DNA from: Sinorhizobium sp. B11 | Lineage (GTDB): Bacteria > Pseudomonadota > Alphaproteobacteria > Rhizobiales > Rhizobiaceae | NCBI GenBank assembly: GCA_039725955.1 | Contig: CP091033.1 | Location: 806,001-870,000 of the forward strand | Reading direction: 5' to 3' | Length of the DNA: 64,000 nt | In this document: one piece after another, positions 45,815 through 54,859 of the stretch | Numbering within the stretch: the first letter of the stretch is position 1 | Layout of the letters: each line of letters starts with the position of its first letter | Translations under genes and position numbers: made by a program | The notes under the pieces: generated by a model | The model's database searches: none | What the model was told of the DNA's origin: nothing | Seen by the model: the letters and a program-made list of their open reading frames with translations, nothing else

Positions 45815-46973
45815 ATGAAAGTGGGAATCATTGGGCTGGGATTCCGGCTCGGCTATCTTGGCTATGTCTTCAAGGCTATCGACAGCAGCTTCGAGATTGT
45901 CGGTTATGTCGATCCGGACCCTGCGGGGCTTCCCGGACTGACGGAAAACGGCGTCTCTGCCGGCACGGCCTATGGTTCGCCGCAGGAGCTCCTCGCTTCC
46001 GAAAAGCTCGATCTCCTGATGATCGGCTCTCCCAATCACATGCATCTCGATCATATTCGCCTCGGTCTTGAGGCAGGCCTAAAGGTCTTCTGCGAAAAGC
46101 CGATCGTCACCACGATCGCCGAGAGCATCGAACTCGCCCACCTGATGGCAAAGTTCGGCCATGAAAGGCTGATGGTCGGTCTCGTGCTGCGCTACTCGCC
46201 TCTTTACAAGGATCTGCGCGCCGTCCAGGCCGAAGGCAAGCTCGGCAAAATCGTCTCCATCGAAGCCTCCGAACATATCGAGCCCTATCACGGCGCCTTC
46301 TTTATGCGCGACTGGCGCCGCTACGAGCGCTATTCCGGCAGCTTCATGCTGGAGAAATGCTGCCACGACCTAGACCTTTATAATGGTGTGGTCGGCGCCC
46401 GCCCCGAACGTGTTGCAAGCTTCGGCGGCCGCAAGAGCTTTATCCCCGCCAACGACCCGGCGCGCGAAGGAAATCAACGATCTGGAACTCTTCCATCGCA
46501 AGCCGAGCGGCTGGATGGGCTCGGACAAGGTGTTCGACAGCGATGCCGACATTATCGATTACCAGGTGGCGATCGTCGAATACGCCAATGGCGTCGGCAT
46601 GAATTTCCACACCAACCTGAATGTTCCCGACCAGTTCCGCCGCTTCGCCATCATGGGCTCGCGCGGCATGGCAGAAGGCGATTTTGTCCGCGGCTATCTT
46701 GACGTTCATGAGCAGTTGACCGGCAACAAGATCGTCGAAAACAAATATGCCGCGACCGAGCTGTCGCAGCATTATGGCGCAGACGAGCAGATGGCAGCCG
46801 ATATTCTGCAAAGCGTGCGCACCGGGTCGGAACTCCCGGTCTCCACGCTGAACGCATTGGAGGCAGGCATCCTGGCGCTCGCCATGGATGAAGCCCGCAT
46901 GAAGAAGGCCGTAATCGACCTTCGTCCCATCTGGGACCGGTTCGACGAGGCGCTACACTCCAGAGCGGCCTGA
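45815..46973 (+). pseudogene. Gfo/Idh/MocA oxidoreductase, frameshifted
   Basis: Starts at ATG 45815 with the NAD(P)-binding motif GIIGLGFRLGYLGYVFKAID, continues through FCEKPIVTTIAESIELAH (conserved EKP), and runs in frame to about 46465. There the coding sense moves to the +1 frame: DPAR is followed by KEINDLELFHRKPSGW in the new frame and continues to the stop at 46973. The join falls in the GCGCGCG run at 46459-46466, consistent with one extra base. Together the parts give a full-length protein of about 385 residues. Either a real inactivation or a sequencing error; codon use after the shift is normal, so the event is recent. First gene of the ABC importer unit. Confidence 0.85.
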
Positions 46974-46986
46974 GGAGACCGGCAAG

Positions 46987-47871
46987 ATGAGTGCTCAGAA
47001 AAGTGCCGTCATCTTCGCCTGGATCCTTCTCCTTCCAGCTGTCCTTTACGTGCTCGCGATCGTCGCCTATCCGCTGGTCGATACGTTCATCCTGTCGTTT
47101 ACGGATGCATCGCTGCGTAAGGTGACGAACTGGGTCGGCTGGGCCAATTACGAGAAGATCTTCAACAACACGTTCGCGGAAGTCATTCTGCGAACCTTCA
47201 TCTGGACCTTCTTTTCGGTCGCTCTGAAGATGATCATCGGCACGTTTGGTGCCGCAATGTTGAATGCTGCCGTGCCCGGCCGGTCACTGTTTCGACTGCT
47301 GACCATGCCGCCATGGATCGTGCCGATGGCTATCGGCATCTTCATGTGGGGCTGGATGTATAATGGGCAGTTCGGGATGATTTCCGGGTTGCTGCAGCGC
47401 TTCGGCCTCGTCGACGGCCCGGTCGCCTTCCTCGCCTATGGCAGCACTGCCTTCTGGGCGACGATCGTCACCGATGTCTGGATTGGCGTGCCGCTGGTGA
47501 CGATCTACTTCCTCGCCGCAATCCAGTCGATCCCAAAGGATCTCTACGAAGCAGCATGGACCGACGGCGCCGGCCGCTGGTATCGTTTCCGCCGCATCAC
47601 GCTGCCGCTGATGGTTCCCGCCATTATCACAATGTCGATGCTGTCGCTGATTGCGACCTTCAATTCCTTCGACATTATCTGGATCCTGACGCAGGGTGGT
47701 CCGAGCGGCGAAACGACGACGATGATCATCGATACCTATCAGACGGCGATTGGCTCGAAGAAATATGGCGAAGGGGCAGCGCGTGCGGTGCTGATCTGCA
47801 TTTTCCTGTCGCTCTTCTGCTTCGCCTATTTCCGTGTCACCCGCCGCCTGAACCCGGAGAAGCGCGCATGA
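46987..47871 (+). CDS. Sugar ABC transporter permease (MalF type)
   Basis: 294 residues with six membrane segments and the EAA loop YEAAWTDGAGRWYRFRRITLPL. N-terminus FAWILLLPAVLYVLAIVAYPLVDTF is typical of CUT1 permeases. It starts 13 bases after the oxidoreductase stop and overlaps the next permease by four bases. Confidence 0.92.
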   Translation: MSAQKSAVIFAWILLLPAVLYVLAIVAYPLVDTFILSFTDASLRKVTNWVGWANYEKIFNNTFAEVILRTFIWTFFSVALKMIIGTFGAAMLNAAVPGRSLFRLLTMPPWIVPMAIGIFMWGWMYNGQFGMISGLLQRFGLVDGPVAFLAYGSTAFWATIVTDVWIGVPLVTIYFLAAIQSIPKDLYEAAWTDGAGRWYRFRRITLPLMVPAIITMSMLSLIATFNSFDIIWILTQGGPSGETTTMIIDTYQTAIGSKKYGEGAARAVLICIFLSLFCFAYFRVTRRLNPEKRA

Positions 47872-48725
47872 GCAGCCGTCCCATGATCGATCGCTACAGC
47901 TGGTGGGAAATCATCCTCATCTATTGCGGCATAGCGATCTTCCTGTTCTTCGTGCTGTCGCCCTTCGTCGAAGGCTTCCTGGTGTCGCTGAAGCCGCTCA
48001 GCCAGCTGTTTTCCTCGCCCTACCGCTTCTGGCCGGAAAACGGTTCGTTCGAGGCTTACCGGACGATGTGGATCAGCGTGCCGGGCTTCGGTCGCTACAT
48101 CTTCAACTCGTTCTTCATCTCGATCATCGTCACTGTCATCGTGCTCTGCCTCGTCATTCCGGCATCCTATGCCTTTGCGAAATTCGAGTTCAGGGGAATG
48201 GGCATTCTGCTCGGCGCCTTCCTGACGGTGAACATGTTCTCCGGCGCCGTCCTGCTCATCCCGCTCTTCCGCCTGATGCGCAGCATCGGTGTTCTGAACA
48301 CTTATCTTGCGATGATCGTGCCGGGCGTCGCCTTCCTTATCCCGTCGGCGATCTGGCTGCTGCGCACCTACATGATCCGCATTCCCCAGGAACTCAACGA
48401 AGCGGCCTATATGGATGGCGCCAGCCACTTCTATACGCTGCGCCGCGTCATTCTGCCCATTGCGATGCCGGGGATTATCGTCGTCGCGATCACCACCTTC
48501 ATCGGTGCCTATGCGCAGCAGTTCATCTTCGCGCTGACCTTCAACTCGAAGACTGAATACATGCCCCTGCCGGTGGGACTCTTTGCTTACTTCGGCAAGC
48601 AGGAGGTCATCTGGAACGAACTGATGGCGGCCTCCTTCGTCGGCATCGCGCCGGCGATGATCGTCATCTTCTTCCTTCAGCGCTATCTCGTCGGCGGCCT
48701 GACCGCCGGTGCGGTGAAACAATAA
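47868..48725 (+). CDS. Sugar ABC transporter permease (MalG type)
   Basis: 285 residues from ATG 47868 (ATGA overlap with the previous stop); the longer frame from 47556 is an artefact inside the MalF-type gene. Six helices, EAA loop NEAAYMDGASHFYTLRRVILPI, C-terminus QRYLVGGLTAGAVKQ. Confidence 0.92.
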   Translation: MSSRPMIDRYSWWEIILIYCGIAIFLFFVLSPFVEGFLVSLKPLSQLFSSPYRFWPENGSFEAYRTMWISVPGFGRYIFNSFFISIIVTVIVLCLVIPASYAFAKFEFRGMGILLGAFLTVNMFSGAVLLIPLFRLMRSIGVLNTYLAMIVPGVAFLIPSAIWLLRTYMIRIPQELNEAAYMDGASHFYTLRRVILPIAMPGIIVVAITTFIGAYAQQFIFALTFNSKTEYMPLPVGLFAYFGKQEVIWNELMAASFVGIAPAMIVIFFLQRYLVGGLTAGAVKQ

Positions 48726-48774
48726 GACCAACAATAAAGAGTGAACAGCTAACAACGAGAATGGGAGTAACGAC

Positions 48775-50007
48775 GTGAGCATTACCATCAAGACAGGCCT
48801 TATGGCGCTCGCCCTGCTTGGTTCGACGGCGTTGACTGCGGTCACGGCCCAGGCAGCCGACAAGGAAATCAGCTGGATCTATTGCGGCGACACGATCGAC
48901 CCGATCCACACCAAATACATCAAGGAATGGGAATCCAAGAACGCCGGCTGGAAAGTTACGCCGGAAGTCGTCGGCTGGGCGCAGTGCCAGGACAAGGCAA
49001 CGACGCTGGCTGCCGCCGGCACGCCGGTCGCCATGGCCTATGTCGGCTCACGCACGCTGAAGGAGTTCGCACAGAACGACCTCATCGTTCCCGTTCCGAT
49101 GACCGATGACGAGAAGAAGGGCTATTACCCGCATATCGTCGACACTGTCACCTTCGACGGCAACCAGTGGGGCGTTCCGATCGCCTTCTCCACCAAGGCA
49201 CTTTACTGGAACAAGGACCTCTTCAAGCAGGCCGGCCTCGATCCCGAGACGCCGCCGAAGACCTGGGCTGAAGAAATCCAGATGGCAAAGACCATCAAGG
49301 AAAAGACCGGCATTCCGGGCTTTGGTCTTTCCGCCAAGACCTTCGACAACACGATGCACCAGTTCATGCATTGGGTTTACACCAATAACGGTGCGGTCAC
49401 CGATGCCGAAGGCAAGATCACGCTCGACAGCCCCCAGATCCTTGCGGCGCTGAAGGCATACAAGGATATTTCAGCCTCTGCCGAAGAAGGCCCAACAGCC
49501 TATGAGCAGAACGAAGTCCGCGCCATCTTCCTTGATGGCAAGGTCGCGATGATCCAGGCCGGCTCGGGTGCCGCCTATCGCCTGAAAGACACGAAGATCA
49601 ACTGGGGCGTCACCACGCTGCCGCTCGGTCCGGATGCCAAGGGCGCAGGCACTCTTCTCATCACCGACAGCCTTGCGATCTTCAAGGGCTCTGGTGTCGA
49701 GGACAAGGCGACAGAATTCGCCAAGTACATCACCTCACCTGACATCCAGGGCGAATACGAGCTGCAGGGCGGCGCAGGCCTCACCCCGCTGCGTCCGTCT
49801 GCAAAGGTCGACGAATTCGTTGCCAAGGATCCCTTCTGGAAGCCCTTCATCGAGGGCATCAGCTATGGTGGTCCCGAGCCGCTGTTCACCGACTATAAGG
49901 GCTTCCAGAACTCGATGATCGAGATGGTCCAGTCCGTCGTCACCGGTAAGGCCGAGCCTGAAGCCGCCCTGAAGAAGGCTGCCGGCGAGATCGAAGCCTT
50001 CAAGTAA
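48775..50007 (+). CDS. Sugar ABC transporter periplasmic binding protein (SBP_bac_1)
   Basis: 410 residues from GTG 48775 after gggag. Signal peptide to about VTAQAAD. Family 1 features: IPIAFSTKALYWNKDLFKQAG-type block (WGVPIAFSTKALYWNKDLF), FLDGKVAMIQAGSGAAY, and the ligand-lobe sequence GGAGLTPLRPSAK. Sits 49 bases after the permeases and before the ATPase, so the importer is complete. Ligand unknown; the surrounding enzymes hint at an amino sugar or glycoconjugate. Confidence 0.93.
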   Translation: MSITIKTGLMALALLGSTALTAVTAQAADKEISWIYCGDTIDPIHTKYIKEWESKNAGWKVTPEVVGWAQCQDKATTLAAAGTPVAMAYVGSRTLKEFAQNDLIVPVPMTDDEKKGYYPHIVDTVTFDGNQWGVPIAFSTKALYWNKDLFKQAGLDPETPPKTWAEEIQMAKTIKEKTGIPGFGLSAKTFDNTMHQFMHWVYTNNGAVTDAEGKITLDSPQILAALKAYKDISASAEEGPTAYEQNEVRAIFLDGKVAMIQAGSGAAYRLKDTKINWGVTTLPLGPDAKGAGTLLITDSLAIFKGSGVEDKATEFAKYITSPDIQGEYELQGGAGLTPLRPSAKVDEFVAKDPFWKPFIEGISYGGPEPLFTDYKGFQNSMIEMVQSVVTGKAEPEAALKKAAGEIEAFK

Positions 50008-50093
50008 ACCGATGTCGAGGATCGCAGGTCGACGATCTGCGATCCTCACCGACCAAACTCTTGCGTATTCAGGCCGGGACCGGAGACAGATTT

Positions 50094-51227
50094 TTGGGAC
50101 AGCTTCAGCTCAACAAGGTTCAAAAATTCTATGGCGACTACGAAGTTCTCAAGGGCGTCGAACTCGATGTCCGGGACGGCGAGTTCGTCGTCTTCGTCGG
50201 GCCTTCGGGATGCGGCAAGTCCACCCTCCTGCGCATGATCGCAGGTCTCGACGCAACGAGCAAAGGCGACATCATCATCAATGGCGTCAGGGTCAACGAC
50301 CTGCCACCGGTCAAGCGCGGCATCGCCATGGTCTTCCAGTCTTACGCGCTCTATCCGCATATGACTGTTTTCGAGAACATCGCCTTCCCTCTTCGTGTCG
50401 AGCGGATGGAGGAGGAAAAGCTCAAGGCCAAGGTCGAGAATGCCGCACGCATCCTGCATCTCGAAACGCGGTTGCAGCAGAAGCCCGGCATGCTCTCCGG
50501 CGGACAGCGCCAGCGCGTCGCAATCGGCCGCGCCATCGTTCGCGAACCTAAGATCTTCCTGTTCGACGAGCCTCTTTCCAACCTTGATGCCGCCCTCCGC
50601 GCCGACATGCGCATCGAACTTGCCAAGCTGCACCGGCAGCTGAAGGCGACGATGATCTATGTGACGCACGACCAGGTGGAAGCCATGACAATGGCCGACC
50701 GCATCGTCGTGCTGGATGCCGGCAATATTTCACAGACCGGCGCGCCGCTTGAGCTCTACCACAAGCCCGCCAACCAGTTCGTTGCCGGCTTCATCGGCAA
50801 TCCGAAAATGAATTTCCTGCCCGTGACCTGCACGTCCGCAAGCGAGGCAGGCGCGACCGTCGATTATCGCGGCCAGACGGCAACCCTGCCGGTAAAGCCG
50901 CGAGACGGTATGGTCGGCAAGATGATGACGCTTGGTATCCGGCCCGAGCATATCCAGCTCGGATCCGGTGAAATTTCGCTGACCGTTACACCCAGCGTTA
51001 TTGAACGGCTTGGGGCCAACACCGTGGCCTATGCGGCACTCGGCAGCGAAACGGAAAACTTCTGCGCCATGCTGCCCGGCAGTGTCGGCATCCGTGCGGA
51101 CACGCCGGTTGCCGTTGGCATCAATGCTGCCGATTGCCATTTCTTCGATGCGGAAGGCATAGCGTTCGAACGTCGTGTCGAACTCACAGATATCGATATG
51201 AACCTGTTGGCTCCGGCAACGGCCTGA
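50094..51227 (+). CDS. Sugar ABC transporter ATP-binding protein (UgpC type)
   Basis: 377 residues if started at TTG 50094, just before the family's usual opening (GQLQLNKVQKFYGDYEVLKG) and after ggag; TTG 50061 is also open. Walker A GPSGCGKST, signature LSGGQRQR, DEPLSNLD and YVTHDQVEAMTMADR are intact, followed by the regulatory MOP-like domain (GIRPEHIQLG). Completes the CUT1 importer. It converges with the DSD1 gene. Confidence 0.93.
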   Translation: MGQLQLNKVQKFYGDYEVLKGVELDVRDGEFVVFVGPSGCGKSTLLRMIAGLDATSKGDIIINGVRVNDLPPVKRGIAMVFQSYALYPHMTVFENIAFPLRVERMEEEKLKAKVENAARILHLETRLQQKPGMLSGGQRQRVAIGRAIVREPKIFLFDEPLSNLDAALRADMRIELAKLHRQLKATMIYVTHDQVEAMTMADRIVVLDAGNISQTGAPLELYHKPANQFVAGFIGNPKMNFLPVTCTSASEAGATVDYRGQTATLPVKPRDGMVGKMMTLGIRPEHIQLGSGEISLTVTPSVIERLGANTVAYAALGSETENFCAMLPGSVGIRADTPVAVGINAADCHFFDAEGIAFERRVELTDIDMNLLAPATA

Positions 51228-51243
51228 GCGGCCGATTGGCCAC

Positions 51244-52344
51244 TTACCAGACGAGTCCCCGCGCGGCGACGTCCTCGACGCGCGTGACGATCCCGCTGCG
51301 ATGGAAGACCATCGTATCGAACAGGTTCGAAACCACGCATGTATGGTTCGGGATGATGAAGAGCTTTTCGCCGATCTGGGGCCGTTGACCGGTGCAAGCC
51401 GAAAGGTCGATGACGCCGTGTTCTTCCGACAGGCTGGTTATCCTCGCCTCGGGATATCCGACGACGAGGCCGAAATCGGTAAAACCCTGAAGATCGGAGG
51501 TGAGCGCCTTCGAGCCTGCATCAATGACGGCGCGGTCTGCATTCGGCCGCGACACGACAGTCGCCAGGACATGCATTGCACAATCGTCCTGCGTGCAATG
51601 TCCCATCCGGATCATCTGGCGGTCATTATAAATATATGTCCCAGCGCGGTGCTCCGTCGCCGATTTGACCAGATGCGCCTGAAAGAGACTGGGCGTGCCG
51701 CCATTGCTGACGATCGGACAGGCGATGCCCTCTGCCGCCAATTGCTTCAACGTAGCCTGGATGAAAGCTTCGACGGCATCGGCCGACTGCGGCTTCGGAT
51801 AGGTGAGAATGCCACCAAATACCAGCCCGTCGGCTGCAGCGATATATTTTGCTAGCGAGGCCGCCTGCTCCGGCGTCTGCACACCGCAGCGCGCGCCGCC
51901 GGTGTCGCATTCAACGAGGACGGTGAGGGGTTTGCGGCCGGAAAAATGTGCTGACAGCCCGTCGACCGTGACTTGGCTGTCGGCGACGACCTTGAGACCG
52001 GAAATACGATCGTTCAGGGCGGCGAGCCGTTCGAGCTTCGGGGCTCCTATAATATTGAAGGTGATCAGGATGTCTTCGAAACCGGCGTCGGCAAAGACCT
52101 CGGCTTCCGTTACTTTCTGACAGTTGATCCCCTTGGCCCCGGCCGCGACTTGGGCGGCTGCAAGTGCGGGTATCTTGTGCGTTTTGATATGCGGGCGGAA
52201 ATTCAGCCCGTGCTCGTCCATGTAGGACTGAACCCTTGATATGTTAGCAGCCAGCCTGTCTTCGTCGATGATCGGGCGCGGCGTGGAAAGATCGGCGATC
52301 CTGTCTCCAGCCTTCGCGACGACGGCAAACCGATTGTCATGCAT
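51244..52344 (-). CDS. DSD1-family PLP enzyme (D-threonine aldolase/D-serine dehydratase-like)
   Basis: 366 residues from ATG 52344, one base after the M81 stop with ggag upstream; ATG 52371 is possible. It is an alanine-racemase-fold enzyme: the PLP lysine lies in FRPHIKTHKIPALAAAQ, followed by INCQKVTEAEVFADAGFEDILI, VECDTGGARCGV, and a C-terminal metal-binding pair in IIPNHTCVVSN. Family members cleave D-threonine or dehydrate D-serine or 3-hydroxy-D-aspartate. Its coupling to MlrC and nearness to RidA (which handles enamine/imine products of PLP enzymes) support a D-amino-acid catabolic function. Confidence 0.88.
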   Translation of the reverse strand: MHDNRFAVVAKAGDRIADLSTPRPIIDEDRLAANISRVQSYMDEHGLNFRPHIKTHKIPALAAAQVAAGAKGINCQKVTEAEVFADAGFEDILITFNIIGAPKLERLAALNDRISGLKVVADSQVTVDGLSAHFSGRKPLTVLVECDTGGARCGVQTPEQAASLAKYIAAADGLVFGGILTYPKPQSADAVEAFIQATLKQLAAEGIACPIVSNGGTPSLFQAHLVKSATEHRAGTYIYNDRQMIRMGHCTQDDCAMHVLATVVSRPNADRAVIDAGSKALTSDLQGFTDFGLVVGYPEARITSLSEEHGVIDLSACTGQRPQIGEKLFIIPNHTCVVSNLFDTMVFHRSGIVTRVEDVAARGLVW

Positions 52345-52345
52345 C

Positions 52346-53821
52346 TCAGGCAGCTCCGCGTTCGGTTCCATGAGGATCGGCCACGATCGGCCAGATGGTC
52401 TTCGGTGCACGGCGATAGTTGGTTGTCGCCGGATTGTTCGGATAAGGGGTTCCTGCAGAACAGTACAGGATTTCGGCGGCGATCTTCGAGAAGGACGCGA
52501 AGAAATGATTGGTCGATTTTATCACCAAAATCTTCTGCTTGGTCGGATCGATGCCCATTACTGAAAACAGGCTCGGATCGAAGCTCTGCGCCCGCGTCGA
52601 GTTCAGGATGATGTCGATACCATTAAGCACGATATGCGCCGCATCGCCAAAGGGTGCGAGGCTCTCGCCGAACTGCATCTCGGCGTTCTTCACCAGTTTG
52701 ACGACCTTCACCATGCCATCGACAGGATTGCCGGTTCCGGGTGCAGATTTCGCGCCGAAGCGCAGTGGGATTTCGGCCCCCTCGCCTGCGGCAAAACAGA
52801 TCTGAACGGCGACCGGATCCCAGATCGTGCCAACAGCAGCACTTGCTACACCGCGGGCCAGAAGCTCCTCGAGAATGACGGTGGCATCGCCGGCCGTCCC
52901 ACCGCCCGGATTGTCCCAGACATCGGCGATGACGACCGGCCAGGCTTTGGCAGCCATCGCCCGGGAGACGGCTTCCTTTTCGTCGATCTGCGGCACCATG
53001 AAGGTGCCGCGCTTGGAAAACAGCTTCATGCCGAGCTCGCGCGCCAGAGCCGCACCCTTTTGCGGATTGTTGTCGGTGACGACAAGCAGCTTGGTCCCCA
53101 TCTCCGGCACATCGCCGACCATGAAGCCGTGGACCACGGAGATCGACAGGATTTCAGGATCTTCCTTCTCGATCCGCATGATCTTATCGACGAAGGAGCG
53201 CATCGGATCGCGCGAGGTCGGAAAGACATCGATCATCCGGCAATCGAAAACGGAATTGACCGGCTTGACCCTGCCCTCAAGCGCATCGACGGCGATACGC
53301 CAGAGATCCTCGGCGCGATCAACAAAATCCGTATGCGGGAATTCCTTGAAATAGACGGCGAAATTCAGCGCGTCGATGCGCTTCCGGGTCAGATGGCTAT
53401 GCGGGTCGAGTTCGGCGCAGATCAGGACATCGGGCCCGACGATGTCGCGCATGCGGGTCAGGAGGTCGCCCTCCGTGTCCTCATATCCCGCAGCCACCAT
53501 CGCCCCATGCAGGCCCATCACAACGGCATTGACGGGCATTGCTGCACGGAGCTGGTCGAGGATTTCATCGCGCAACCCTTCATAGGCCTGGCGATTGACG
53601 AGGCCGGCCGGATCGGCCCAGGCTGCGGTGCCCTCAATCAGTTCCCAACCCTTTTCAGCGGCGACGCGGCGGCCGACGGTGATCGGCGCAGTGCAGAGCG
53701 TGGGCGTCTCCGGATGCTGGCCGGGCGGCGCATAGAGAGAGGCTTCGAAAGCGCGGCGATCCACGCAGATCGGGGAAAACGTATTGGTTTCGGTCGCCAG
53801 TGCTGCCGTGAAAATGCGCAA
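52346..53821 (-). CDS. M81-family metallopeptidase, microcystinase C-like (MlrC)
   Basis: 491 residues if started at TTG 53821, right before the family opening RIFTAALATETNTFSP; the frame is open further up but overlaps the NTF2-like gene. Conserved features: VVMGLHGAMVAAGYEDTEGD with metal-binding residues, ICAELDPHSHLT (metal histidines), HTDFVDRAEDL, DNPGGGTAGDAT and the C-terminal domain with VKSTNHFFASF-like IKSTNHFFASFSKIA. MlrC cleaves small linear peptides in microcystin degradation; most rhizobial homologues have unknown substrates. Coupled to the DSD1 gene, so a D-amino-acid-containing peptide or amide is a plausible substrate. Confidence 0.9.
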   Translation of the reverse strand: MRIFTAALATETNTFSPICVDRRAFEASLYAPPGQHPETPTLCTAPITVGRRVAAEKGWELIEGTAAWADPAGLVNRQAYEGLRDEILDQLRAAMPVNAVVMGLHGAMVAAGYEDTEGDLLTRMRDIVGPDVLICAELDPHSHLTRKRIDALNFAVYFKEFPHTDFVDRAEDLWRIAVDALEGRVKPVNSVFDCRMIDVFPTSRDPMRSFVDKIMRIEKEDPEILSISVVHGFMVGDVPEMGTKLLVVTDNNPQKGAALARELGMKLFSKRGTFMVPQIDEKEAVSRAMAAKAWPVVIADVWDNPGGGTAGDATVILEELLARGVASAAVGTIWDPVAVQICFAAGEGAEIPLRFGAKSAPGTGNPVDGMVKVVKLVKNAEMQFGESLAPFGDAAHIVLNGIDIILNSTRAQSFDPSLFSVMGIDPTKQKILVIKSTNHFFASFSKIAAEILYCSAGTPYPNNPATTNYRRAPKTIWPIVADPHGTERGAA

Positions 53822-53850
53822 GTGATTTGGCCTTGTTTTGCGGCCCTGCT

Positions 53851-54336
53851 TCAACCCATCGGGTTCGGCAGGTAGCCGGTAAATCCGCAGATCTTCCACC
53901 GTCCCTCGTGGAGCCTGCAATAATAGAGCGTCTGCCACTGCATGATATCGCGAGTGCCATCACTCTTCGTCAGACCCCCATCGAACTTCTTGCGGACAAG
54001 CGCCATGTCGCCCTCGATCTCGATGTCTTCGAGCGTCGTGGTGGTGAAGATCGCCGTGCGGGTGTCCTCGGCAAAGCTCTGCGTCGCAAAATCCTTTGCC
54101 TGTCTCAGCCACTCGTCGCGATAGGCGCTGAGTGCGGGGAATGCCAGGCGCCATTTGTCAGGGCTGACCTCTTTGCGGCCATCGATGCCGATGAAGCCTT
54201 CCTCGACGAAATCATCTTGGACCATCGACCAGTCGGAAGCCAGAAAGGCATCGATGTCGCGGGGCATGAGCATCTCCCAGATGGCGTGCCGTGCGGCGTC
54301 GGAGGACGGGAAAGGATTCTTGAAAGGATCACGCAT
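53851..54336 (-). CDS. NTF2/SnoaL-like hypothetical protein
   Basis: 161 residues. Alternating strands at the C-terminus (TAIFTTTTLEDIEIEGDMALVRKKF; TLYYCRLHEGRWKICGFTGYLP) and an N-terminal helix pair suggest an NTF2-like cone fold, often found as small lyases, isomerases or binding proteins. First gene of the minus-strand unit NTF2-MlrC-DSD1, divergent from the RidA gene. Function not known. Confidence 0.7.
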   Translation of the reverse strand: MRDPFKNPFPSSDAARHAIWEMLMPRDIDAFLASDWSMVQDDFVEEGFIGIDGRKEVSPDKWRLAFPALSAYRDEWLRQAKDFATQSFAEDTRTAIFTTTTLEDIEIEGDMALVRKKFDGGLTKSDGTRDIMQWQTLYYCRLHEGRWKICGFTGYLPNPMG

Positions 54337-54447
54337 GTTCGCCCCCGATTTAAATTCTTTTCATAAATGGCGTTTTTCACTGGTCAAAATCTGCTTTCTA
54401 TGGTCCCTTGTCAACTTATCAAGAAAATAATTTGCAGGGATCCCAGC
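54337..54447. promoter_or_regulatory. Divergent promoter region with RpiR-type site candidate
   Basis: 111 A/T-rich bases between the NTF2-like and RidA starts. GAAAATAATTTGC at 54423-54435 resembles the core of the palindrome at 45703. The site is close to the RidA start, as expected for repression. Assignment to the local RpiR protein is inference. Confidence 0.4.
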
Positions 54448-54834
54448 ATGTCCATCAAGCGATATGGCACTGTTCAGACCGGCGCTGGCGGCAAGCCGCT
54501 GCCTTTTGCGCGCGCGGTCGAAGCCGATGGCTGGCTCTATGTTTCCGGCCAGGTGGCGATGGAAAACGGCGAGATCATCGACGGCAATATCGTTGCTCAG
54601 ACGCACAAGACGATCGCCAACGTGCTCGCCATTCTCGATGAAGCCGGATACGGCGTGGAGGATGTTGTGCGCGTCGGTGTCTGGCTGGACGATCCGCGCG
54701 ACTTCTGGACCTTCAACAAGATCTATCAGGATTATTTCGGCGCACATCCGCCGGCCCGCGCCTGCGTCCAATCGTCCATGATGGTGGATTGCAAGGTCGA
54801 GATCGATTGCGTTGCCTACAAGAAAAAGAGTTGA
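54448..54834 (+). CDS. RidA-family protein
   Basis: 128 residues from ATG 54448; the frame upstream to 54367 is promoter DNA. Typical RidA pieces: PFARAVEADGWLYVSGQVAM, QTHKTIANVLAILDEAGYG, and the active-site arginine in HPPARACVQSSMM followed by KVEIDCVAYKK. RidA proteins hydrolyse reactive enamine/imine intermediates of PLP enzymes. This one is 25 bases upstream of the RpiR gene and divergent from the DSD1 unit, fitting removal of 2-aminoacrylate-type products. Confidence 0.9.
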   Translation: MSIKRYGTVQTGAGGKPLPFARAVEADGWLYVSGQVAMENGEIIDGNIVAQTHKTIANVLAILDEAGYGVEDVVRVGVWLDDPRDFWTFNKIYQDYFGAHPPARACVQSSMMVDCKVEIDCVAYKKKS

Positions 54835-54859
54835 CTGACGGATCGGCGGGAGGACCGGC

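Noticed and set aside
47556..47867. Upstream extension of the MalG-type permease
   Set aside because: The extra residues lie within the MalF-type gene in another frame; ATG 47868 with ATGA overlap is the natural start.
53827..54366. 179-codon frame on the plus strand
   Set aside because: Antisense to the NTF2-like gene, which has better composition and operon context.
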